From the NCBI GenBank assembly GCA_041745295.1, contig JBGTJE010000025.1, positions 1-64,000 on the forward strand: DNA of 64,000 nucleotides, written 5' to 3'. Shown here piece after piece: positions 18,461-27,549 of this stretch (the first letter of the stretch is position 1; each line of letters starts with the position of its first letter). The position numbers were made by a program, and so were the translations under genes. Origin of the DNA: JANMEB01 sp041745295. Its GTDB lineage: Bacteria > Planctomycetota > Planctomycetia > Pirellulales > Pirellulaceae. A model generated the notes under the pieces. That model was not told the DNA's origin. It ran no database searches and was given only the letters and a program-made list of their open reading frames with translations.

Positions 18461-19005
18461 CTAGAATCTCCTTTCAAAGAGAACGTAATCAGCATTTGCT
18501 TGTATTTCCGACGCCAACGCGACCGGATTGCGGTTGAGTAATTAAAGAATGACGGTCCAGCACCGATGGCACCGCCTGCACCTTGGCGGCGAACTTTACC
18601 CAACCGTTTGATCTTCCCAACAGTTTATCAGTTTCCGTTGAGAATTAAACTCTTGTCGTCGCCCGCGCAGAATTATTCACCGTCGCTCAAAAGCCCTTGA
18701 ATGGCCGATCATCGCGGTTAAAATGCGCCGTTGTGAATTGCCTCGCAATTCGCGGAATCCCAACCATTCGTCGAAGTAATGACCTCGACCGTTGTCCTGA
18801 CATAATCCAACGGCCGCGCGGTTTCCGAACGCGACTCGCTGACTTTGCGCGTGCACTTACCTCCAGTTTTGGAAGGATTGTTCGCGCTCGGCGCGGGCAA
18901 ATTTAGTTTCCATTGGGCCTCGACGGCCGAAATCAAATCGATTGATTCATTTGGTTTATTATCGCCTGACACTGCCAATTCCATCCCGTCACTTCTAGGT
19001 CGCGC
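18461..19005. other. Divergent intergenic region between the M28 gene and the E1 gene
   Basis: These 545 bp must carry promoters for both divergent units. I see no ORF, strong repeat or clear sigma-70 promoter. Weak TTGATT and TTATCG boxes lie near 18940-18963, ahead of the E1 gene, and are not convincing. Confidence 0.5.
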
Positions 19006-20982
19006 ATGAACCCCAAACCCCTTCAAATGACCTACAACAAGCTTGACTTGCTCAACCTGATGTATCTCAGCCGCGAAGGGGATCGTCGCGAGGGGGTACT
19101 GCACCGCCAAAGTAAAGGCTGGTTCCAAGTTGCTGGGATGGGTCATGAAGCATTGGCGGTCGCCGGGATGCTGATGCACGAGGGAGATTATTTGTTTCCC
19201 TATTACCGCGATCGAGCCATGGTTCTGGCCCGTGGTGTCAGCAACGCCGAACTGGCCAAAGCGTATTTCGCCAAGCGGGAAACTGGGAGCGGTGGCCGAC
19301 AAATGCCCGGCCATTATTCAGCCCGCGAAAAGAACATTTGGAGCGTCCCGACGCCGACCGGCGCCAATGCGCTGCCGGCCTGTGGCGTCGCTTGGGCAAT
19401 GCAGCTGCAAGGAAAAAACAATTTGGTCGTCGCGACCCTGGGCGATGCCGCGGCCAGGCAAGGAGAGTTCTACGAAGCGATTGCGTTTGCGGTCGAACGC
19501 CAATTGCCCGTGATCTTCATCGTCGAAGACAACCAATACGGAATCAGCACGAACACCACTCGCTTCAATCCATTTCGACTCGGCGTTTTCTCCGACGAAA
19601 TCGGGCTGATCAACCTCAATGCGCGGCATCCCGACCGAGTCTTCGACGCGATCGCCCCTGCATTCGATCGCGCCCGATCTGGTCAAGGCCCGACGGTGAT
19701 CGTTGCTGAACTCGATCGGCTGTGCAGCCATACCAGCAGCGATGATCACCGCGTTTATCGGCCTCAAGCCGAAATCGACGAAATGGAGCATCGCGATCCG
19801 ATTCTCGTCGTGGCTCAAGAGCTGATTCAAGACGGCGAACTGACCGTCGAACAATGGGAAAAAACCAAATCCGAAATTCAAAAACAAGTCGATCGTGAGT
19901 ACCAAGACGCCGAGTCGGAACCCGACCTGCGTGCCTCGGAGTTGCTCGATCATTTGTTTGGCCCCGAGCCGAAGAGCGAAGCCCCACCATTGGAAGGTGC
20001 CCGCAAATGGCGGATGGTCGATGCGGTGAACCAAGTTTTCAAAACCGGACTCGCCCGTGATCCGAAATACATTTTCTTCGGCGAAGACATCGCCGATCCC
20101 AAAGGTGGCGTGTTCCGACTGACCGCCGGCCTTTCCACGGAATTCCCCAACCGCGTTTTCAATTCGCCCCTGGCCGAGGCGACCATCGTCGGCGTTGGCA
20201 TCGGCATGGCGTGTTATGGCATGCGACCCGTCTTCGAAATTCAGTTCATCGATTTCATGGGCCCGGCTTGGAATCAAATTGGACAGAATCTTTGCACGCT
20301 GCGCTGGCGCACATTTGGCGAATGGAAATGCCCGGTCGTGCTGTACGCACCGTATGGCGCTTATCTTCCTGCCGGTTCGCTTTGGCATAGCCAAGCCAAC
20401 GAAGCCCTGTTTGCTCACACGCCGGGATTGCGCGTCGTCGTCCCCAGCACGCCGGAAGACGCCGCGGGATTAATGTGGACCGCGATGCACACGGACGATC
20501 CCACCATCTTCCTGATTCCCAAGCACCTCTTCCGATTGCAAATGGAAGTCCCGGCCGAAGTCCCCGCAGTGGGCTTTGGCCAAGCCCGCATCCGCCGTCC
20601 GGGTGAAGATGTTACGCTGGTCGCTTGGGGCAATTGCATGGAACAAGCGCTGGCTGCCGCCGAAGCCGTGGCCGAGGAAATCGCCGTCGAAGTCATCGAT
20701 TTGCGAAGCATTCAACCTTGGGACCGCACAACCATCTTGGCTTCGCTGGAAAAAACCGGCCGACTGGTGATCGTCCAAGAAGACGGGCGATCGTGCAGCG
20801 TCGGGCAGATGATCATCAGCGAGATCGTCGGTGACCCCAATAGCTGGAGCTTGTTTGTCAGCGCGCCGCAACTCGTCTCCAAACCGGATGTCCACATCGG
20901 GTTCAACCCGATTTACGAATACGCCGCGCTCCCGAACACAGACCAAGTCATCGCAGCAATTCGCACAACCGTCGAGGATTGA
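19006..20982 (+). CDS. 2-oxoacid dehydrogenase E1, alpha and beta subunits fused
   Basis: This thiamine-diphosphate enzyme decarboxylates a 2-oxoacid and passes the acyl group to the lipoyl arm of E2. The 658-aa product joins an E1-alpha half (1-~330) to an E1-beta half (~340-658) in one chain. The ThDP motif is GDAAARQGEFYEA...EDNQYGIST, with GDA in place of the usual GDG and DN in place of NN. The beta half has the FGEDIADPKGGVFRLTAGL and SPLAEATIVGVGIGMA motifs typical of pyruvate or branched-chain E1-beta. E2 starts 6 bp downstream. No E3 gene is in the window. The substrate (pyruvate or branched-chain) is not decided. Confidence 0.93.
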   Translation: MNPKPLQMTYNKLDLLNLMYLSREGDRREGVLHRQSKGWFQVAGMGHEALAVAGMLMHEGDYLFPYYRDRAMVLARGVSNAELAKAYFAKRETGSGGRQMPGHYSAREKNIWSVPTPTGANALPACGVAWAMQLQGKNNLVVATLGDAAARQGEFYEAIAFAVERQLPVIFIVEDNQYGISTNTTRFNPFRLGVFSDEIGLINLNARHPDRVFDAIAPAFDRARSGQGPTVIVAELDRLCSHTSSDDHRVYRPQAEIDEMEHRDPILVVAQELIQDGELTVEQWEKTKSEIQKQVDREYQDAESEPDLRASELLDHLFGPEPKSEAPPLEGARKWRMVDAVNQVFKTGLARDPKYIFFGEDIADPKGGVFRLTAGLSTEFPNRVFNSPLAEATIVGVGIGMACYGMRPVFEIQFIDFMGPAWNQIGQNLCTLRWRTFGEWKCPVVLYAPYGAYLPAGSLWHSQANEALFAHTPGLRVVVPSTPEDAAGLMWTAMHTDDPTIFLIPKHLFRLQMEVPAEVPAVGFGQARIRRPGEDVTLVAWGNCMEQALAAAEAVAEEIAVEVIDLRSIQPWDRTTILASLEKTGRLVIVQEDGRSCSVGQMIISEIVGDPNSWSLFVSAPQLVSKPDVHIGFNPIYEYAALPNTDQVIAAIRTTVED

Positions 20983-20988
20983 CGTCCC

Positions 20989-22170
20989 ATGCCGACGATT
21001 TCCATCCGCATCCCGCAATTGGGCGAAGGCTTGCAGGAAGCCCTGCTCGTCGAATTCCTTGCTAAGCCCGGCGATACCATCAAGCGCGATCAACCGATCT
21101 ATGTGATGGAAACCGACAAGGCGACGACCGACGTCGAATCGCCCTACGAAGGCAAACTTGTCGCCTGGACTGTCGAAACCGGCAGCGTGCTTTCGATCGG
21201 AACTGAAATCGCACGGATGGAAGTCGCGGACGGAGTCAAAGAGATGCCGGCGGGACATGGCCCGGCGGACCAACCTGCGCCACGCCCTTCGAAGTCTCAG
21301 GGCGTGCCACCCGAAGCGCGACGGTCCGACGTGCAGATTCCGCCCAAGACGCGCAAATTACTTAAGGACAACGGCCTGCTCGAAATCGCTGATCAAATTC
21401 CTTGCTCCGGCAGCAAGCTCATGCCGGAAGACGTCGAACGATACTTGGCCGCTCAATCCGCCGCGCCGACTTCTCCATCCGCGCCGCCGGTTTCCAACGA
21501 TCAGTTCGCCGAATCGGCAGTGCCGATGTCGCAGATTTCGCTTAACTATCGCTTGACGCGCGGCGCGCAGTTGTGCGTCCCGGTGACCGTGATTACCGAC
21601 TTCGACTACACGGCGATCGACGCGGTGCGGCAGTCGACGCGCGGCAGCGATGGACCGACGGGATTTGCCATGAGTTGCTGGTGCGTCGCGCAGGCCCTCA
21701 CGCGGCACGCCAAATTGCGCAGCGCCATGTCGGCCGATGGCAAACGCTTGAGAACATTCCACCACGTGAATCTGGGAATCGCCGTCGCCCTACCCGGTGA
21801 CGAAATGGTCACCGCCGTCGTGCGCAATGCGGGCGGACTCGGCCAACAAGATTTCTTTGTCGAAATGGCAAAGCAAATTGAAGTCGCCCGCGGCGGCAAG
21901 GACCAAGCCGACGAATCGACGACCATTTCTGTTTCCAACATGGGTAAAGCCGGAATGCGGATTGGCATTCCGGCGATCGTCGCGCCGGCCGCAGCCACGC
22001 TGGCCTTGGGCGCGACGTTCTGGCAACCGCTCCCCGACGGCAACAACGTTCGCTTTCAGCAGACGATAACCGCCACGTTGAGCTTTGATCATCGCGTGAT
22101 CAATGGCGTCGGCGCCGCAAATTTCCTCAACGACGTCAAACGAGAAATCGAGACGTTTCATTTGCGGTAA
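20989..22170 (+). CDS. 2-oxoacid dehydrogenase E2 (dihydrolipoamide acyltransferase)
   Basis: The product is 393 aa with three domains. The lipoyl domain (1-80) carries the lipoylated Lys44 in METDKATTD. The E3/E1-binding domain is at ~116-154 (IPPKTRKLLKDNGL). The acyltransferase domain runs from ~175 to 393. The active-site motif reads HRVING (His368), with Asn372 where the family normally has Asp in HxxxDG. The linker between the first two domains (~98-110) is encoded by a hairpin repeat (see 21281-21318). It forms a tight operon with E1 upstream and a GNAT gene 2 bp downstream. Confidence 0.93.
   Translation: MPTISIRIPQLGEGLQEALLVEFLAKPGDTIKRDQPIYVMETDKATTDVESPYEGKLVAWTVETGSVLSIGTEIARMEVADGVKEMPAGHGPADQPAPRPSKSQGVPPEARRSDVQIPPKTRKLLKDNGLLEIADQIPCSGSKLMPEDVERYLAAQSAAPTSPSAPPVSNDQFAESAVPMSQISLNYRLTRGAQLCVPVTVITDFDYTAIDAVRQSTRGSDGPTGFAMSCWCVAQALTRHAKLRSAMSADGKRLRTFHHVNLGIAVALPGDEMVTAVVRNAGGLGQQDFFVEMAKQIEVARGGKDQADESTTISVSNMGKAGMRIGIPAIVAPAAATLALGATFWQPLPDGNNVRFQQTITATLSFDHRVINGVGAANFLNDVKREIETFHLR
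21281..21318. repeat. Hairpin repeat inside the E2 linker coding sequence
   Basis: CACGCCCT and AGGGCGTG form an 8-bp stem around TCGAAGTCTC, followed by CCACCC. The segment matches the intergenic repeat at 43809-43846 with about five changes over 36 bases. It is read in frame as a Pro-rich part of the linker between the lipoyl and binding domains. Confidence 0.7.
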
Positions 22171-22172
22171 TC

Positions 22173-23006
22173 ATGAGCCAACTTGCTCCGTCTATCCCGA
22201 TAGTCGATCTCGATTTGGCTCGACGCCTGGAACGCGCCGAAGGAATGGCCAATCGCTCGTGCGTCGAATCGCGGGCCAACGTGTTTCCAGAGTCCGGCGC
22301 CTGCTGGATCGAAGTCGCCGGAACGCTGGCGATGTTCGACGGAGCGCAGTCGCCTATTTCGCAAACGTTTGGACTGGGGTTGTTCGCCGATGTCCAATCC
22401 GCCGATCTGGATCAACTCGAATCTTTTTTTCTGGAGCGTGGGGCAACGGTCCAACACGAAGTCTGTCCGCTGGTCGACCAAGCGCTTCTCCGCTCGCTTG
22501 GGGAGCGCGGCTATCGTCCTTTCGAATGGTCGACCGTGCTTATCCGCCGATTGGACCCGGCTGATGCACAGGCGAGCATTGAGTTTTCTCGGTTACGGGT
22601 GCGCTTAATCGAACCCCACGAGCGTGAACTCTGGGCGCGGCTCTCCACTCGCGGCTGGGTCCAAGACCCCGCCCTCGAGGACTTCATGTTTGAGATCTCG
22701 CGGATCGTGGCGGAACGCGAGGGAAGCTTATGTTTTATTGCCGAACTGGACGGACAACCGATCGCCACCGGCGGGCTGTTTGTTCACGAGGGCGTTGCAC
22801 TGTTCGCGGGCGCGAGTACGGTTCCCGAATCGCGCGGCCAAGGGGCCCAGCGGGCCTTGTTCGCGGCCCGCTTGCGATACGTCCAATCGATCGGCTGTGA
22901 TTTGGCCGTCGTCGTCACGCTTCCCGGCAGCTTGTCCGAACGAAATGCGCAAAAGAGTGGCTTCCGGCCAGCCTATACTCGCACCAAATGGCTGCTTGCC
23001 CGATAA
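22173..23006 (+). CDS. GNAT family N-acetyltransferase
   Basis: The product is 277 aa. The acetyl-CoA-binding motif A is ASTVPESRGQGAQRALFAARL around residues 214-234, preceded by the GG[L]F strand (IATGGLFVHEGVALFAG). The C-terminal strand is KSGFRPAYTRTKW. The N-terminal ~130 residues resemble a second, degenerate GNAT fold. Its start lies 2 bp after the E2 stop, so it is translated with the dehydrogenase. A role in acetylating or regulating that complex is possible but only suggested by position. Confidence 0.88.
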   Translation: MSQLAPSIPIVDLDLARRLERAEGMANRSCVESRANVFPESGACWIEVAGTLAMFDGAQSPISQTFGLGLFADVQSADLDQLESFFLERGATVQHEVCPLVDQALLRSLGERGYRPFEWSTVLIRRLDPADAQASIEFSRLRVRLIEPHERELWARLSTRGWVQDPALEDFMFEISRIVAEREGSLCFIAELDGQPIATGGLFVHEGVALFAGASTVPESRGQGAQRALFAARLRYVQSIGCDLAVVVTLPGSLSERNAQKSGFRPAYTRTKWLLAR

Positions 23007-23260
23007 GCAAGAAACGTAAGGTGATACGGCAAGGTCACAAAGTCACAAAGCTTATTAGGGCAATGTTCGACACGTCTGTGTTCCCTTGCGTCTCTGCGCC
23101 GTTGCGTCTTTGCGTTTGAAAAGCTTTTGGCTTTCGCGTCTGCATCCGCGAAAACCAAGAGTGGATTTTTTGATGTTGCGATTTTCCCCGGCAACACATT
23201 ACCTCGAAGGCAATTGAAGCCGGACGCGCAAGTTTTGGTGTTGCGCCAAGGCGCTTTGAG

Positions 23261-23332
23261 GTAGCCGAATTCGCCAGAATTTGGGCATACTTGCTGAATA
23301 GGCCAAACCCAAATTCTGGCGAATTCGGCTAC
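23261..23332. repeat. Inverted GTAGCC hairpin pair, family 2, in the 23007-23664 gap
   Basis: The 72-bp element has perfect 25-bp inverted ends. Each end reads GTAGC, then CGAATTC, loop GCCA, GAATTTGG (stem with one G.T). The same architecture with different stem bases occurs at 46400-46468. The rest of the 658-bp gap holds the CGCAAAG-type repeat words near 23082-23118 and no gene. Confidence 0.8.
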
Positions 23333-23664
23333 AAAATGATGCTTGCCCAACACCAAAGTTTGGTTTCCCGTCCGCGCCGGCGATTCGAGCGGTTCAATGG
23401 CGACCACCATGGAAGTTCACGCTCAATATTGGTTCGGCATCGTTCAACACTTCGGCGTTGCCGAGTGATCGTCTGTCGAACAAAAAACTTTTTTTGCCGC
23501 GTCGTGCTGCCAAATAGTTGCGCGCAAAAAAAAGGAAACGAATTCGGAAAATACGTTGCTAGCGCACGTTGCGACTAGAGATCGAGAAGCGCAGAATTGA
23601 AATTGCCACTTCTCCTCGTTCTCCTCGTTGGAATTGCACGCCAATTTTATAAGGAGAGACATCT

Positions 23665-24363
23665 ATGCGAATCGGAACAGCGGCGTTTTTTTTCGTAGCA
23701 CTGTTGGGTGGGCTCTTGCCCACGCAATCAGTTCGTGCTGATTTGATCGCCTATTGGAACTTCAACGGGCTCGTCAACAACACGAACAATGGGACTTCTT
23801 ACTTGCCTGACATCGGAGCCGGATTGATCGAATTGGATGGTTGGACCTCCGATGGCATATCGGCCAAAATGGGTTCCTCGATCAATGCGATCGTTCCGGA
23901 CCTTCCCGGCCAAGGGCTCGGTTTGGAACGCGACGACAATAACGGAGCGAGTTTGGTTTTTTCGTTCGACATGTCAGGATTCATCGATCCGATCCTGACG
24001 TTTGCCGAGCGGCGAAATGACTTTGGATTTGATTCGATCCAAGCTTCTTGGTCGACCGACGGCGTGACGTTTGTCGATTTCGGTGCTCCGTTCAGCCCAC
24101 CCACGGGAAGCTATGGCTCGCGCGCACTCGATTTCTCCGGGGTCAACGCGTTGGATGGCGAGTCGACTGCATTCATCCGGTTCACCTTTGACGGTGCGAC
24201 CGAGGGATTCGGTAAAATCCGACTCGATAATCCTCAGATCAATGCGATCGCAGCGTCGTCCATTCCCGAACCATCGTTCGTGATGGTCCAGGGTGCGGCA
24301 GTGGCCTTGTTACTTGCCTTTGGATTGCGCCGGACTCGATTTGCAAAAGTCGACACGGTTTAG
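23665..24363 (+). CDS. PEP-CTERM exported protein
   Basis: The start has a good ribosome site (AAGGAGAG, 7-8 nt before ATG). The 232-aa product has a signal peptide (MRIGTAAFFFVALLGGLLPTQ..RA). A beta-rich body follows (DLIAYWNFNGL..NNT, choice-of-anchor-like). The PEP-CTERM tail is IPEPS, then a hydrophobic helix (FVMVQGAAVALLLAFGL) and basic RRTRF. Such proteins are processed by an exosortase, which is not in the window, and delivered to the cell surface or matrix. It differs in body sequence from the three downstream paralogues. Confidence 0.9.
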   Translation: MRIGTAAFFFVALLGGLLPTQSVRADLIAYWNFNGLVNNTNNGTSYLPDIGAGLIELDGWTSDGISAKMGSSINAIVPDLPGQGLGLERDDNNGASLVFSFDMSGFIDPILTFAERRNDFGFDSIQASWSTDGVTFVDFGAPFSPPTGSYGSRALDFSGVNALDGESTAFIRFTFDGATEGFGKIRLDNPQINAIAASSIPEPSFVMVQGAAVALLLAFGLRRTRFAKVDTV

Positions 24364-24392
24364 TCGGACGAATTTTTTGAACTCGCGCAGGA

Positions 24393-24430
24393 GCCTTTCT
24401 TCGCGTCATTGGCGAAGAGAGGCCTTTTTT
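24393..24430 (+). terminator. Rho-independent terminator after the first PEP-CTERM gene
   Basis: A 12-bp stem (GCCTTTCTTCGC with GCGAAGAGAGGC, one T.G pair) closes a 7-nt loop and runs into C then six T. It lies 30 bp after the stop codon at 24363. Confidence 0.9.
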
Positions 24431-24529
24431 GTTGACCTTCGTTAGCTGAAGCTTGAAGATATCCGGGAATTCAGACTTTGTATTTTCTGCTCGAGAAGTT
24501 GTTCTTTGACTTTCTGGTTCCGCTCCTGT

Positions 24530-24795
24530 CCCCAACGAGCTTGCCTCGTTGGAACAAGCGATTCATCGGCTAACCCAGTAAACCGTTCCAATCCCGACCC
24601 CCACGGGCTCGTCCCGTTTGGTGAGCGAGATTGGGAACCAACGACCGGCCAAGTTGTTCCGCGGATCCATCAAGATTCCGCGAATTCGATTCAGCCTGAT
24701 TCACCGCACGAGACAAGCTCGTGGGGGTCTTTGTTTGTAGGGGACCGATCCTTAGCCCGCAAATCTGTCGTTCCAACGGAACAAGTCCGTTGGGG
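24530..24795. repeat. Cluster of CCAACG-type hairpins
   Basis: Four related hairpins lie in the gap. CCAACGAG/CTCGTTGG is at 24532-24552; a weaker CCACGGG/CCCG element is near 24599-24623. CACGAG-ACAAG-CTCGTG is near 24703-24725. CCAACGGA-ACAAG-TCCGTTGG is at 24773-24793. Read in one orientation they share an (A/G)CAAG-type loop and a GGGGAC or GGGGGTC flank, and the stem changes are paired (GAG/CTC versus GGA/TCC). Confidence 0.7.
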
Positions 24796-25298
24796 ACGTT
24801 GGAGAAAGAGCGAAACAAACTCCATGGCAGGTTTACTTGCACTGAATTTCCGGACGTCCTCAAGCTGGCGCTTGGGCAATGGACTTGAATAATGCCTTTC
24901 TAGGTTTCAACCGGCCCCTAATTGGTTCTCCTGCGCAAACCCTCTTCCGCGCGAAAGAAAAGGAAAGTTGCTTGTTGGCAAGTCAACATATTGTTTACCG
25001 GCAAAACTTAGGCGTCTGTTCCGCAGTCTCGTACGGCTGGCCGTTAAACGATCTAAATCGGTCAATTATCGAGATGCATGTGCTTTGCGGCGCGACGCCA
25101 ATGGCAAAAGGAAAATCCTTTATTGCTTGTGTGCCGTGCGCTTCGCGCGTGTTGTTTTTGGACAACATCGGGAAATGTCGGTGCAATTGTGAATCTTTCG
25201 GATTTTTTACCTCCAGCCACTTGAACTTGGGGAGGATGCAGATTTTACTGGGACTAGCCGCGGGGAGACTCCCTAAACACATTTTGACCCAGTTCTCC
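24796..25298. other. Region upstream of the second PEP-CTERM gene
   Basis: A reading frame is open from 24879 into the next gene, but its product has no recognisable domain and the signal peptide only starts at 25299. I treat it as non-coding leader. No promoter or repeat is obvious. Confidence 0.5.
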
Positions 25299-26108
25299 AT
25301 GAAGTTCGCAGCCTGCCTGTCGATCGGGATCGCTCTATTTGCCTGTACCAGCGCGCGGGCGGATATCTTTCTCAACTACAACACGACGTATACTCAGAAT
25401 TTCGACACGTTGGCATCGACTGGAACCACCTCGACAACGCTGCCTGACTCGCCCAACGGATGGGCGTTTGCTGAAACCGGTACAAGCCTAAACGTCGATG
25501 GCGCATATCGAATCGGTACGGGGAGCAGCAACGCCGGAGATACGTATAGCTTTGGTGTTGCCTTAACGAATCCGATTACCGATCGCGCCTTCGGCGAATT
25601 GACGTCGGGCACTTTCAACTCAACGCTTGGAGCGCGATTCGTCAACAACAGCACGAACAGCCTCACAAAGATCACGACGCTTTCGTACTTTGGCGAGCAA
25701 TGGCGGGTTGGAAGCGCTTCGTCGGATAAGTTGGATTTTCAGATTTCAACCAATGCAACCAGCTTGACGACGGGAACTTGGGTGAACGTCGATGCGCTTG
25801 ATTTTACCGGCCCGAAAAACTCTCCCAACAATTCAATCCTCGATGGCAACTTGGCTGCGAATCGAATGTTGACGACGGCAATCAATATTGCCTTACCTAC
25901 GGCAGTTTCTCCTGGCCAGACATTTTGGATTCGTTGGAACAGCCTCGACGTGGGAGGAAACGACCACGGCCTGGCCATCGATGATTTTTCTATTACCGCC
26001 ATTCCCGAGCCGTCTTCAACGCTTGCCCTCGGCGGATTGCTCGTCGCGTTGGGTTGGTATGCTCGGCGGCGCAAGCTTAAAAACCTGAATCGAGCGACGA
26101 CTCCGTAA
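25299..26108 (+). CDS. PEP-CTERM protein, tandem paralogue 1
   Basis: The ATG at 25299 starts a signal peptide (MKFAACLSIGIALFACTSARA) and gives 269 aa. The body shares landmarks with the next two genes: TYTQNFDTL, FGEQWRVG, NATSLTTGTW, LDGNLAANRM, FWIRWNSLD and LAIDDFSITAIPEPS. The tail is IPEPSS, a hydrophobic helix and ARRRK. It is expected to be surface- or matrix-exported through an exosortase system. No clear ribosome site precedes the start. It is the most diverged of the three. Confidence 0.9.
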   Translation: MKFAACLSIGIALFACTSARADIFLNYNTTYTQNFDTLASTGTTSTTLPDSPNGWAFAETGTSLNVDGAYRIGTGSSNAGDTYSFGVALTNPITDRAFGELTSGTFNSTLGARFVNNSTNSLTKITTLSYFGEQWRVGSASSDKLDFQISTNATSLTTGTWVNVDALDFTGPKNSPNNSILDGNLAANRMLTTAINIALPTAVSPGQTFWIRWNSLDVGGNDHGLAIDDFSITAIPEPSSTLALGGLLVALGWYARRRKLKNLNRATTP

Positions 26109-26215
26109 CGAGACGGCGATCGCAGGTCGTTGGTCACCTAAGCTGCGGGAAACCACCCACACTGGTTGGATTCCCGTTCTATTTGCAAGGCGGCTCATTG
26201 TTATACGCATCTTTT

Positions 26216-26340
26216 CAGCCGCGAAGCGGCGGCAGAGGATAGCCTGGGGCGCCAGCCCCAGGTAGTTGACGCAAGAAGGGTTTTTGAGCCGCGGAGCGGC
26301 GGCAGGAGTTGCGAACCCTGACACCGCTTCGCGGTTCAAA
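26216..26340. repeat. Hairpin cluster in the 26109-26576 gap
   Basis: GCCGC-GAA-GCGGC (~26220) and GCCGC-GGA-GCGGC (~26290) flank CCTGGGGC-GCCA-GCCCCAGG (~26245-26264). The middle hairpin has ATAGC before it and TAG after it. A related GAACCG..CGGTTC word pair follows. No gene is seen in this 468-bp gap. Confidence 0.6.
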
Positions 26341-26576
26341 GCAAAATCTTGTGTATAACAACAAGGCAAAACAGCTGGGCTGACCTGTCCGTTTGCGCAA
26401 GCCGGAGGTTTACACGAGTTGACATCCGCGAACATAAATTGCGGCGATTCGAGAGGTTTTTCTATTTGGGGGAAATTTTTGGCTTTTTCCCTATTAGTGG
26501 CTTGCATTACCCAAACATTAGGTTTTAATGTCCTGTCTGGCGATTATTCAACAATTTTTGTTTCAGGACTAAACAA

Positions 26577-27368
26577 ATGAAACTCTCGTCCATCTTTTCT
26601 ATTGCAATTGTGTTGGCGGCCTGCACGGTTGCCAGCGCCGACATCTTGCTGACGAACGTAACCGTTTACACACAAAACTTCAATACGATGTCGGCTCTCA
26701 CCAACGGCAGCACGTCAACTCTGATGCCGGCGGATTGGTCGTTTATTGAAAGCGGTGGAGGTGCCAACACCACGTACGCTACGAGTGATGGTGGCACGAC
26801 AACGGGCAATACGTTTAGCCTTGGCACCAATCTTGCTACGGATCGCGCGCTGGGACAAATCGACATCACCGGCGTTTCAGCCGTGTCGACGATTTTCGGT
26901 GCGGAATTTCAGAACGCTGGTCCGCAAAATATGACGAAAATCAAATCAATTACTTACACCGGTGAGCAATGGCGCAATGGCACCGCGACGGCCGCCGACA
27001 GATTGGATTTCCAATACTCGCTCGATGCGACGAGCCTCACCACGGGATTTTGGAATGACCTAAATACCCTCGACTTTACTTCGCCCGTATTTGCAGGTGG
27101 TGCCGCTGCGTTGGACGGCAACTTGGCTGCGAATCAAACATTTAAATCATTGCCGAAGACTGCATTTGCATCTCCAGTTGCTCCTGGTGGCACGTTTTGG
27201 ATTCGCTGGGTATCATCGGATCAGGGCACTGGAACGGACGACGCCTTGGGCATCGACAACTTCAGCATCCAAGCCATTCCAGAACCGTCCTCGATCGCTC
27301 TGTGCAGCTTGATCTTTGGCGCGATGGGAATTGGTTTGGTCCGCCGTCGCCGTCGGGTCGCAAGCTAA
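26577..27368 (+). CDS. PEP-CTERM protein, tandem paralogue 2
   Basis: The 263-aa product has a signal peptide (MKLSSIFSIAIVLAACTVASA). Its body has the family landmarks VYTQNFNTM, YTGEQWRNG, DATSLTTGFW, LDGNLAANQT and FWIRWVSSD. The PEP-CTERM tail is IPEPSSIALCSLIFGAMGIG then VRRRRR. It is closest to the next gene: both end in almost the same tail and share the 3' flank words AAGTTGAATAATCG and an identical terminator stem. This points to a recent duplication of gene plus terminator. Confidence 0.92.
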   Translation: MKLSSIFSIAIVLAACTVASADILLTNVTVYTQNFNTMSALTNGSTSTLMPADWSFIESGGGANTTYATSDGGTTTGNTFSLGTNLATDRALGQIDITGVSAVSTIFGAEFQNAGPQNMTKIKSITYTGEQWRNGTATAADRLDFQYSLDATSLTTGFWNDLNTLDFTSPVFAGGAAALDGNLAANQTFKSLPKTAFASPVAPGGTFWIRWVSSDQGTGTDDALGIDNFSIQAIPEPSSIALCSLIFGAMGIGLVRRRRRVAS

Positions 27369-27398
27369 GCTCACAAGTTGAATAATCGCACAATCAAA

Positions 27399-27426
27399 GG
27401 AGAGCCTTGTCGGCTCTCCTTTTTTT
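27399..27426 (+). terminator. Rho-independent terminator after paralogue 2
   Basis: GGAGAGCC and GGCTCTCC form an 8-bp stem around TTGTC, followed by seven T. It lies 30 bp past the stop at 27368. Confidence 0.93.
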
Positions 27427-27549
27427 GTTTGCCGGTGAAACACGTAAACATTCGGATTCTTGGAAGTGAACCGCTTGCAATTACCGATGCGCCCAGTCAA
27501 AATTTTGGTTCGCCGAACGCTCTAACGCATTTGATGTGAGACGATTCCC

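Noticed and set aside
24879..25298. Open N-terminal extension of the PEP-CTERM paralogue 1
   Set aside because: The extension puts the signal peptide 140 residues inside the protein, and its paralogues start at the signal peptide.
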